Source of the DNA: JAVBKU01 sp031553875
GTDB lineage: Bacteria > Bacteroidota > Bacteroidia > Bacteroidales > Rikenellaceae
Length of the DNA: 64,000 bases
Assembly (NCBI GenBank): GCA_031553875.1
Contig: JAVBKU010000004.1
Location: 62,001 to 126,000, forward strand
Reading direction: 5' to 3'
Numbering within the stretch: the first letter of the stretch is position 1; each line of letters begins with the position of its first letter. The translations under genes were made by a program, and so were the position numbers. The notes beneath the pieces are model-generated. The model saw nothing but the letters and a program-made list of their open reading frames with translations, had not been told where the DNA came from and made no database searches. Of this stretch, positions 1 to 7,291 are shown piece by piece.

Positions 1-3000
1 CAAGCTCCCTGTCGCTGTCGAAAGCAAAGGCGGTCAGGGCCACTATCGGTACGTTGACATCGCTCTGCCTTATTATCGTTGTCGCCTCGAGGCCATCCAT
101 CTCCGGCATCTTCATGTCCATGAGGATCATGTCCGGCTTCTCGGCAGCGAAGAGTTCTATGGCCTCCCTGCCGTTGTAAGCCCTCTCGAGCCTGTAGTCC
201 TTTCTGAGCAGGGCTTCGATCAGCATGAAGTTGCTGTCGATATCCTCGGCCACAAGTATCAGGGGTTTGTAATCCCCTGCGGTCTTTTTCTCTACACGTG
301 TAACCGTATTACCGCTTGCCGCCGCTTCCAGCCTTGCCTCCACTTCGGGAGAGTAGGGGTGGGTGAACCAGAAGCAGGAACCCTTGCCCTCTTCCGACTC
401 TACGCCGATCTCTCCACCCATCCTTTCGACAAGACTCTGGGATATGGATAGTCCGAGCCCAGTACCTTGAGCAAAGGCGTTGAGCTTCACGAAACGGCTG
501 AATATCTCGTCCAGTTTCTCCGACGCGATACCCTTGCCGGTGTCGGTCACGCGGAATTTGATGAAGCCGTCGTCCAATACTTCATACGATAGGGTGATGC
601 TGCCGCTGGCTGTGAATTTGAGGGCGTTGGTCATAAAGTTGGATATCACCTGCATCATGCGGCTCTTGTCACCGGTAACGAATATCCGCGGGAGTTTCGT
701 GTCGAAATGCAGCTTGACCGCGTCGGGGGTCTTCAGCGAGAAGGTGTGTATCACCTCCTGACAGAGCTGGCGCACGTCGACACGGCTCCGGGTAAATTCC
801 ATCGTACCGGCCTCGATCTTCGAGATGTCGAGTATGTCGGATATGAGTTTTAACAACAGGTCATTGTTTTCCTGCACTATCGATAGATACTCCCTGCGCT
901 GTACAGCCTCTTCGGCCTCGGCCATGATGCTCGAGAAACCCACTATGGCATTGAGGGGGGTGCGTATCTCATGACTCATATTGGCCAGGAACGCCGACTT
1001 TAGCCTGTCGGACATTTCCGCCTTGTCGCGGGCCTGGATAAGGTTTTCCTCTGTCTGCTTGAGGGCTGTGATGTCGTAATTCACGCACACCATCCCGATT
1101 TTTTTCTCTTCCGGATTATAGTTGCGGACCATCAGGTTTATCCTCGTCCAGCTTTGGCTGCCGTCATCGCGCATAATTCTCACGTCATGGCGCAGGTGCT
1201 TGGCTTCTCCGCGCTTGACCTTTGAGAAAAACTCCTTGATAGGGCCCTTGTCCTCGGGTACGACATGGTTGAGCACGCCGACCACCTCTGTGAGCGGGAT
1301 ACCCGCCTTTTCATTGAAATTGGCATACCAGCTGTCGAGAGCCGAGCCTTCGCGTGTGTAGGCGTCGAAGTTGGCGTATCCAACCTGGGCGAATTCGCCG
1401 ATGAGCGAAGCCATTTCCTGGAATGCCTCTATGCGCAGGCCGGCGGTGGTGATATCGGTATTGTCGATATTTATGAACAGGTAATTGATAAATTCGCCGC
1501 GCGAGTTGAACAGGGGCGTGGCTATCGTTACCAGATATATTTTCTTATCTCTCCTGGTATCGTAGTAGTCGCCCACGGCGTCGAAGTCATAGTTGAGCGT
1601 GAATTCCACCTGCTCGTGTTGGCGCAGCTTGTCCTTTACGAAGTCGGGGATATTGGGATTCTCGAAGAGGTTGACCCCCAAGGCATCCTCCTTACTGCCG
1701 AGACCGAATATCTCGCACTCCTTATCGTTCATATCCACCAGAACGCCCTCCGTGTCGTAGACCTCTATGCCCACGGGCAGGTTATGGTAGATGTTGCGCA
1801 ACTGGCCCTCGCTCTTTTCGAGCAGCAACTGGGTCTGCAGCAGGTCGGTCACGTCGGTGAACAAAACGGACGCCTCGCCCGGAACCGGCGCGAAAATCAC
1901 CGCCTGGCAGTGCTTGCCCAATGCGTCGATCGTGAAATTTAAACTCAACTCCTCTCCTGACTTTACGGATTGAAGCATCTGGTCGAGCTTACTGTCGGCC
2001 ATGCCCTCGGCCATGCAGCGGGTTTGGGACGCCAGACTACCCATCAGGGGGTCGAGGGAGAATCCTAAAATGCGCGAGGCGGCCGGGTTGGCATCGAGAT
2101 AGGTGTAGTCGAAGTCGGCCCCGGTTTTTCCGTTAAGCCTCACATTTACGTATCCCGAGGGCATATATTTGTACATATTGCGGATGGACTCCTGGTCCTT
2201 GCGCATCTTCTTCTCCGCGTAGTGGAACTGGAGACATATCCCCAGAACCCCCACTATCGAGGTGAACAGGTGGGAGTCTTCGCTGCTCCATTCGCGCACC
2301 TTGTCGGAGTCCATGGCTATATAGCCCCATATCTGGTCTACACCTACAAGCGGCGCGGCTATAACCGAACGGGTGTTGTATTCCGAGAACATACTCTTCT
2401 CGATATATGCCTCCTTGGGCATGTCGTCCAGGTTGTTAACGATTACAGGCTGGTGTGCGAACATCCGCGCGCTCAACCAGGGAGTGAGGCCTATGGGCGC
2501 GGGAGTCATGTCGACCATCTCGGGCACTTTGCCGTTACTGACAGTGTACCGGCAACGCTGGGTTTGTTTCTCGTGGTCATACTCGAACATACCGATGTGG
2601 CTGCAACGGAATTGCCCCAGTATCTCCTGCAGGGAGTATTTGAGAACCTCGGATATGTCTTCCTGGCCGAGGAATGCGAGCAACGACGTGTAGATGCTGC
2701 TCTGCTTTTCAGCCATGATGTCGCGCTGCTCGGATGTCTGATTGCCGGTGTCGTACCTCGGCTTTTTTATTATCTGCATGGTGCCGCGGGCCATGATATT
2801 ACCCTGAGGGTCTACGGTCTTATCCACCATCTTGGAACGCACCCAAACCTCCTCGTCATATAATACGATAGGGTAACTGTGGTCATAATCGCCGCCCTTG
2901 AATATAGAAGCGAAGGACTTCTCTGTTGCCGCCCTGTAATCGGGCCTTACCATGTCGATGAAGTCTTCGAATGACACTTCCGGGGATTGGAGACCGAGAT

Positions 3001-3127
3001 ATTCCACAATGAAATCGGAATATGTGTTGGTCTTGTTCTTGAAATCGGCCGTCCACCAACCCATTTGCATTGCAGCCATCATCCGTTTGAGTTCCGGTGC
3101 CTCGGGCGCAGAATGAGAAATAGTCAT
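1..3127 (-). CDS. Hybrid sensor histidine kinase/response regulator (PAS-GAF-PAS3-HisKA-HATPase-REC), C-terminus cut by window edge
   Basis: About 1042 residues are visible, with the 3' end outside the window. An N-terminal PAS-like region (residues about 15-135) is followed by a GAF-like region (about 150-330). Three further PAS-like segments follow (about 350-440, 455-560, 590-690). HisKA carries the phospho-acceptor motif SHEIRTPLN (His719), then a HATPase_c domain with the DTGKGI and GTGLGLSI boxes. The receiver domain begins near residue 960, with phospho-acceptor Asp1004 in LMDMKMPEMDG. No signal peptide or membrane segment is visible, so this is probably a cytoplasmic sensor of an internal signal, such as redox state or a small ligand read by PAS/GAF. 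No DNA-binding output domain is seen before the edge. The ATG at 3125-3127 fits the start of the first PAS domain. The ligand cannot be told from sequence. Confidence 0.93.
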   Translation of the reverse strand, partial: MTISHSAPEAPELKRMMAAMQMGWWTADFKNKTNTYSDFIVEYLGLQSPEVSFEDFIDMVRPDYRAATEKSFASIFKGGDYDHSYPIVLYDEEVWVRSKMVDKTVDPQGNIMARGTMQIIKKPRYDTGNQTSEQRDIMAEKQSSIYTSLLAFLGQEDISEVLKYSLQEILGQFRCSHIGMFEYDHEKQTQRCRYTVSNGKVPEMVDMTPAPIGLTPWLSARMFAHQPVIVNNLDDMPKEAYIEKSMFSEYNTRSVIAAPLVGVDQIWGYIAMDSDKVREWSSEDSHLFTSIVGVLGICLQFHYAEKKMRKDQESIRNMYKYMPSGYVNVRLNGKTGADFDYTYLDANPAASRILGFSLDPLMGSLASQTRCMAEGMADSKLDQMLQSVKSGEELSLNFTIDALGKHCQAVIFAPVPGEASVLFTDVTDLLQTQLLLEKSEGQLRNIYHNLPVGIEVYDTEGVLVDMNDKECEIFGLGSKEDALGVNLFENPNIPDFVKDKLRQHEQVEFTLNYDFDAVGDYYDTRRDKKIYLVTIATPLFNSRGEFINYLFINIDNTDITTAGLRIEAFQEMASLIGEFAQVGYANFDAYTREGSALDSWYANFNEKAGIPLTEVVGVLNHVVPEDKGPIKEFFSKVKRGEAKHLRHDVRIMRDDGSQSWTRINLMVRNYNPEEKKIGMVCVNYDITALKQTEENLIQARDKAEMSDRLKSAFLANMSHEIRTPLNAIVGFSSIMAEAEEAVQRREYLSIVQENNDLLLKLISDILDISKIEAGTMEFTRSRVDVRQLCQEVIHTFSLKTPDAVKLHFDTKLPRIFVTGDKSRMMQVISNFMTNALKFTASGSITLSYEVLDDGFIKFRVTDTGKGIASEKLDEIFSRFVKLNAFAQGTGLGLSISQSLVERMGGEIGVESEEGKGSCFWFTHPYSPEVEARLEAAASGNTVTRVEKKTAGDYKPLILVAEDIDSNFMLIEALLRKDYRLERAYNGREAIELFAAEKPDMILMDMKMPEMDGLEATTIIRQSDVNVPIVALTAFAFDSDREL

Positions 3128-3363
3128 GATAGGATCAATAAAATATAGTAAGGCAAATAGTTATAATACCTTAAAGGGCAAAATTAGATATTTATTTTAC
3201 AAAAGGGTAAGATTTTAGCTCTTTCCACAACATTTTTAGTTGTAATCGGTCGCCACTTGGGGATTTACATATTTTATGATTGGTTTTGGCCGGGATTGTG
3301 CGACGGATATTCTCTCCTGGCCTGCATATTGTAACGGGGATACAGACACATTACACTGTTTTT
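3128..3363. other. Divergent intergenic region between hybrid kinase and DUF488 gene
   Basis: AT-rich 236-bp region. On the minus strand a TAATTTTG box (3179-3186) matches the Bacteroidetes -7 element TAnnTTTG and could drive the kinase, but no well-spaced TTTG box accompanies it. No gene-length reading frame with family resemblance was found here; the open frame running into the DUF488 gene from 3280 is a start-site over-extension. Confidence 0.4.
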
Positions 3364-3723
3364 ATGGCACGTATAAAGATCAAACGGGTTTACGATCCCA
3401 CAGAGGCCGCAGACGGCTACCGCGTACTGGTAGACAGGCTATGGCCCCGGGGCATGAGCAAGGAGTCGCTCCATTATGACCTGTGGGCCAAGGATATAGC
3501 TCCCTCTCCAGGGTTGAGGCAATGGTATCACCAGGACGAGGAGGGGAGATGGAGCGAATTCCGCACCGGATACCTCGGCGAACTCAGCGCCTCTGCTACT
3601 ATCGGCGATCTCATAGACCGCCTTAAAGGGCAGAAGACGGTGACTTTGCTCTACGCCTCGCGTAACGCGGCTGAGAACCATGCGCTTATACTGCGGGATT
3701 TCCTTGAGAAGCGGATGAAATAA
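3364..3723 (+). CDS. DUF488 (YeaO-like) family protein
   Basis: This is a 119-residue protein that starts MARIKIKRVYDP, the usual N-terminus of the YeaO-like DUF488 family. It carries the family hallmarks VDRLWPRG (about residues 23-30), a WAKDIAPS segment and a C-terminal VTLLYASR...NHA stretch. Members are about 115-120 residues long and their biochemical role is not established. An upstream in-frame extension to 3280 is open but shows no family similarity, so the ATG at 3364 is preferred. The gene stands alone and converges on hcp, with a shared hairpin terminator immediately after its stop codon. Soluble cytoplasmic protein; family call firm, function unknown. Confidence 0.88.
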   Translation: MARIKIKRVYDPTEAADGYRVLVDRLWPRGMSKESLHYDLWAKDIAPSPGLRQWYHQDEEGRWSEFRTGYLGELSASATIGDLIDRLKGQKTVTLLYASRNAAENHALILRDFLEKRMK

Positions 3724-3754
3724 CAAAGGGGCGCTCCAAGGCGCCCCTTTGTTT
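3722..3754. terminator. Bidirectional terminator between DUF488 gene and hcp
   Basis: A perfect 10-bp stem AAAGGGGCGC / GCGCCCCTTT (3725-3734 with 3741-3750) has a 6-nt loop and extends by further A-T and C-G pairs. It sits between convergent genes, so it can end transcription from both sides. Confidence 0.85.
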
Positions 3755-3790
3755 AAGTCCCCGTTACTCCTGGGGATATGGGTTTATAGA

Positions 3791-5431
3791 TTACACCCAT
3801 GCTTTCATATCTTCCTCGACGGTTGAGATGCCTCCTATGCCGAAGTTCTCCACCAACACTTTCGTCACGTTGGGCGAGAGGAACGCCGGAAGGGTGGGAC
3901 CGAGGTGGATGTTCTTCACCCCGAGGCTCAAGAGTGCCAGCAGTACGATCACCGCCTTTTGTTCGTACCACGCGATGTTGTACACTATCGGCAGGTCGTT
4001 AACGTCGCTGAGTCCGAAGGCGTCTTTCAGCGCGAGGGCGATCACTACCAGCGAATAGGAGTCGTTACACTGGCCTGCATCAAGCACCCTGGGGATACCG
4101 CCGATGTCGCCCAGAGGCAGCTTGTTATAGCGGTACTTAGCGCATCCGGCAGTTAGTATCACGGTGTCTTTGGGCAGCGCTTGCGCGAAATCGGTATAGT
4201 AGGAGCGAGTCTTCATGCGCCCGTCGCACCCGGCCATCACCACGAATTTTTTGATAGCGCCCGATTTTACCGCATCGACCACCTTGTCAGCCAGAGCCAG
4301 GGTCTGTGCGTGGGCAAAGCCCCCGATGATCTCGCCCTTCTCGATCTCCGTAGGCGGGGCACAACGCTTGGCGTGTTCGATGATAACGGTAAAGTCCTTC
4401 TTGCCGCCGTCCTTGCGCGAGGAGATATGCGTGGCTCCGGGCAGGCCGGCCGAGCCGGTAGTGTAGATACGTCCGGCGTATCCGGCGTTTTTCATAGGCG
4501 GCACTATGCAATTGGTGGTGAAGAGTATGGGGCCGTTGAATGATTCGAATTCCTCCCTCTGCTTCCACCATGCGTTGCCGTAGTTGCCCACGAAATGCGT
4601 GTATTTCTTGAAGGCGGGATAATAGTTGGCGGGAAGCATTTCGCTGTGGGTGTAGATGTCGATGCCCGAATCTTTGGTCTGTTCCAGCAACTCCTCGAAG
4701 TCCTTGAGGTCGTGGCCGCTGACGAGGATTCCCGGGCGGGTGCCTACACCGATATTCACCTTTGTAATCTCGGGATTGCCGTAGGCCGACGTGTTGGCTT
4801 TGTCTAACAGGGCCATGGCTTTTACGCCGCATTCGCCCACGCCCAGCACGAGGTTTATCAATTCCGATACTCCGATGTCCTTACGGCTGACCTCGGCCAG
4901 CGCATTTTCCAGACACTCGTATATGGCCTCGTCCTCATGCCCGAGATTGAGAGCATGCTCGGAGTAGGCCGCGGCACCCTTCACCCCGTAGATCACGAGT
5001 TGTTTGAGCGAGCGGAGATCTTCGTTGTTTTCGGCAAGTACACCCACCTTGGCAGCGATTCTTTCGTACTCTTCTGGGTTGGCTTGGAACATCACTTCGT
5101 CCATTTCCGGCAGGGCGATACCGCGCTTTTCGGCCGTGCCGATCAGGATGTTTTTATTCGCCAGCGCTTTGGTGATGTGGGCCTTGATGGCGTCGTCGTC
5201 GAAGTTGGCGTTGGTGATGGTGCAGAACAGGGAGTCGAGGATGGCGCGGCTCGTGGCCTTGTCCGGGGCTCCTTTCTCGCGCATGGCACGGTTGACGATA
5301 GCCTCGCCGCGCACTACGTAAAGTAACAGATCCATAAGTCCGGCGGTCTGCGGTTCCTTGCCGCAAACGCCCTTGACAGTACAGCCGTGTCCTCCGGCCG
5401 TCTCCTGGCATTGAAAACAAAACATACTCAT
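3791..5431 (-). CDS. hcp: Hydroxylamine reductase / hybrid cluster protein
   Basis: 546 residues, the normal length of Hcp (prismane protein). The N-terminus holds the CxxC-x8-C-x5-C motif (Cys5, 8, 17, 23) that binds the proximal Fe-S cluster in anaerobe-type Hcp, and the downstream sequence follows the family throughout, including VMAGCDGR and LTAGCAKYRYNKL near residues 395-435, which help bind the hybrid 4Fe-2O-2S cluster. The family reduces hydroxylamine to ammonia and can reduce NO to N2O, so it acts in nitrosative-stress defence in the cytoplasm. It follows a 4Fe-4S protein on the same strand (31-nt gap), the likely electron donor, and a divergent Crp/Fnr regulator lies beyond that. 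Two in-frame ATGs (5431 and 5425) are possible; the first is given. Confidence 0.96.
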   Translation of the reverse strand: MSMFCFQCQETAGGHGCTVKGVCGKEPQTAGLMDLLLYVVRGEAIVNRAMREKGAPDKATSRAILDSLFCTITNANFDDDAIKAHITKALANKNILIGTAEKRGIALPEMDEVMFQANPEEYERIAAKVGVLAENNEDLRSLKQLVIYGVKGAAAYSEHALNLGHEDEAIYECLENALAEVSRKDIGVSELINLVLGVGECGVKAMALLDKANTSAYGNPEITKVNIGVGTRPGILVSGHDLKDFEELLEQTKDSGIDIYTHSEMLPANYYPAFKKYTHFVGNYGNAWWKQREEFESFNGPILFTTNCIVPPMKNAGYAGRIYTTGSAGLPGATHISSRKDGGKKDFTVIIEHAKRCAPPTEIEKGEIIGGFAHAQTLALADKVVDAVKSGAIKKFVVMAGCDGRMKTRSYYTDFAQALPKDTVILTAGCAKYRYNKLPLGDIGGIPRVLDAGQCNDSYSLVVIALALKDAFGLSDVNDLPIVYNIAWYEQKAVIVLLALLSLGVKNIHLGPTLPAFLSPNVTKVLVENFGIGGISTVEEDMKAWV

Positions 5432-5462
5432 AATCGGGTGGTTTTAGTGGTTTTAACAGGTT

Positions 5463-6386
5463 TTATATCCATTCTTCGCTTATAATTTCGCCCTGCACCG
5501 AGAGGACGATCACTTTCACGGGCACATTGCGCGAGGCCTGTTCGCGTGCCGCCTGGGCAATGCGCACCAGACCGCCGCAACAGGGTACTTCCATTACCAC
5601 GACGGTCAGAGTATTTATCTTGGACGTGTCGATCATGGCGGAGAGTTTGTCGATGTACGACTGTGTATTGCTGTCGAGCTTCGGACATGCGATGGCGAGT
5701 ATCTTGCCTTTGAGGAAACGGCTGTGAAAATTTCCCGCCGCAAAAGCCGTACAATCGGCGGCCAATAACAGGTCTGCTCCCTGCAAGAATGGAGCCATGG
5801 GATTGAGCAGATGCAGCTGTACAGGAAACTGGCGCAGTTCCGAGGGCTGATCTACCGTCGCACCGGCCTGTACGCCCGATGGTTGTCCTCCTGCGAATGA
5901 CATCCCGGCGCCGCCGGCCGCGAAGCCGGTCATGGCGCCGCTAACCCCTGCTGTCCCCACCTGAGACATAGGCGTGAAATTGCGCGCCATGCTGCCCGGA
6001 CATCCGCAGGCCATTGGTTTTTCCTCTTTTGTCTCCATATTTATTTTCATGTTATGTTCGTCGAGCCATTTCAGCCCCTGCATCAGCAGTTCCTGTTCGC
6101 CGTGTTCCCTGAGGTGGTTGAGGTGGGCTTTGACCACAGCCTCGCCCTTGGGCGCGATGCGCTCCATTACGGCGGCTTCGTCGTAAGGTTCGGCCTCGCG
6201 CTCTTCGAGGGTTATGGCTCCCACGGGACACTCACCGATACAGGCGCCCAGACCGTCGCAATATAGTTCGCTAACCATCACGGCCTTGCCGTCGATAAGC
6301 TGCAGCGCCCCCTCGTGGCATCCGCTCACGCATGCCCCGCAACCGTTGCACAGGGCGTCGTCTATTTTTATTATCGTCCTTCTCAT
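5463..6386 (-). CDS. 4Fe-4S ferredoxin-type protein, likely redox partner of Hcp
   Basis: 307 residues. The N-terminal bacterial ferredoxin pair has one full motif, CNGCGACVSGC (about residues 14-24), and a second, CDGLGACIGEC, in which the second cysteine is replaced by Leu, a pattern known in this family. A low-complexity Gly/Ala/Met-rich linker (about 130-175) includes a CGCPGS patch. The C-terminal domain (about 185-307) has a KILAIACPKLD segment and a CCGGL motif, typical of the (4Fe-4S)-binding proteins encoded beside hcp in Bacteroidales and clostridia. It probably passes electrons to Hcp. It is the first gene of the operon; hcp follows 31 nt later. A TAATTTTG -7-like box at 6391-6398 on this strand lies very close to the start codon, so if it is the promoter the leader would be almost absent. 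Confidence 0.9.
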   Translation of the reverse strand: MRRTIIKIDDALCNGCGACVSGCHEGALQLIDGKAVMVSELYCDGLGACIGECPVGAITLEEREAEPYDEAAVMERIAPKGEAVVKAHLNHLREHGEQELLMQGLKWLDEHNMKINMETKEEKPMACGCPGSMARNFTPMSQVGTAGVSGAMTGFAAGGAGMSFAGGQPSGVQAGATVDQPSELRQFPVQLHLLNPMAPFLQGADLLLAADCTAFAAGNFHSRFLKGKILAIACPKLDSNTQSYIDKLSAMIDTSKINTLTVVVMEVPCCGGLVRIAQAAREQASRNVPVKVIVLSVQGEIISEEWI

Positions 6387-6418
6387 GTCACAAAATTACA
6401 CAGGAGTGAACTGCCGAA

Positions 6419-6451
6419 TTTGACACCTTTGTTGCATTTTATATATATTTA
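6419..6451 (+). promoter_or_regulatory. Candidate Bacteroidetes promoter for the HcpR-like regulator
   Basis: TTTG at 6419-6422, a 21-nt spacer, then TATATTTA (7 of 8 fixed and variable positions of TAnnTTTG) at 6444-6451. The start codon is 18 nt downstream. No clear palindromic operator was found between the divergent genes. Confidence 0.5.
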
Positions 6452-6468
6452 CAGAAAATATACCGATT

Positions 6469-7143
6469 ATGAATTATTCTTTGCTTACGCGTACCGCCCT
6501 GTTTGCTGGTATCGGCGCCGAAGATATCGTCGCACTGCTCGATGAGTTCAATATCGCGGAGATAACTATTAAGAAGGGGGAAGTGCTTGCCATGCAGGGC
6601 GAGCCATGCAACCGCCTGATAGTGCTGCTGACCGGTGCGGCCAAGGGCGAAATGAGCGACCCCTCGGGCAAGATAGTTAAGGTGGACGATATCATAGCTC
6701 CCAACCCCCTGGCCATACTTTTTCTGTTCGGTCCGGAGAACCGATTTCCTGTGCAGGCCACAGCCACAGAGGATTCTACAGCTATTGTCATCCCCCGACA
6801 GGTAGTACTGAAGATGCTTTCGCGCAACGAGACCCTGCTGAAAAATTATCTCGATATTTCGGCTACGTTCGCCGCCCGCCTGAGCCGCAAACTACACTTC
6901 ATGTCGTTCCGGACCATACGCCAGAAGGTGGCCATGTACCTGCTCGATCTGTCGAAAAAAGCGGGCTCCGACACTGTGCGTTTAGACCGTACCCACACCT
7001 CTATGGCTGAGTATTTCGGGGTGTCGCGCCAGGCCCTGGAACGGGAGATGAAAGCTATGGCAGAGGAGGGTCTGATAGCCCGCGACGGCAAACAGATCAC
7101 CTTGCGAGACAGGCGCGCGCTGTTCAATCTGGTGCAGTTGTAG
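6469..7143 (+). CDS. Crp/Fnr family regulator, HcpR-like
   Basis: 224 residues: cyclic-nucleotide-binding fold (about residues 10-125), dimerisation helix (about 126-160) and winged HTH with recognition helix around SMAEYFGVSRQALEREMKAM (178-197). Only one cysteine (Cys47) is present, so it cannot hold an Fnr-type cluster, and the usual cAMP-binding residues are not evident. It is transcribed divergently from the ferredoxin-hcp operon, the same arrangement as HcpR, the heme-containing NO-responsive Crp/Fnr regulator described in Porphyromonas gingivalis. I therefore infer that it activates hcp on NO or nitrite exposure. The family is firm; the HcpR assignment rests on context. Confidence 0.85.
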   Translation: MNYSLLTRTALFAGIGAEDIVALLDEFNIAEITIKKGEVLAMQGEPCNRLIVLLTGAAKGEMSDPSGKIVKVDDIIAPNPLAILFLFGPENRFPVQATATEDSTAIVIPRQVVLKMLSRNETLLKNYLDISATFAARLSRKLHFMSFRTIRQKVAMYLLDLSKKAGSDTVRLDRTHTSMAEYFGVSRQALEREMKAMAEEGLIARDGKQITLRDRRALFNLVQL

Positions 7144-7188
7144 AATGGAGATACACCCCGAGCCGTTAGCGTAAAACGAATCCGCTCT

Positions 7189-7219
7189 ATTGTGGGTTGC
7201 TCAAATAATGGTACATTTG
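7189..7219 (+). promoter_or_regulatory. Promoter for the DUF5703 gene
   Basis: ATTG (3 of 4 of the -33 box TTTG) at 7189-7192, a 19-nt spacer, and a perfect -7 box TACATTTG at 7212-7219. Start codon is 73 nt downstream. Confidence 0.65.
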
Positions 7220-7291
7220 ATATTGAGCCTACTGTAACGAGGCTGCCTACGCTGTAATTTACCACAAAACAAGATCCTAAAAATAAAAAAT

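Noticed and set aside
6387..6468. HcpR/Fnr-type palindromic operator
   Set aside because: Several TTGAC and TGTCA words occur, but none pair into a symmetrical site at a plausible spacing.
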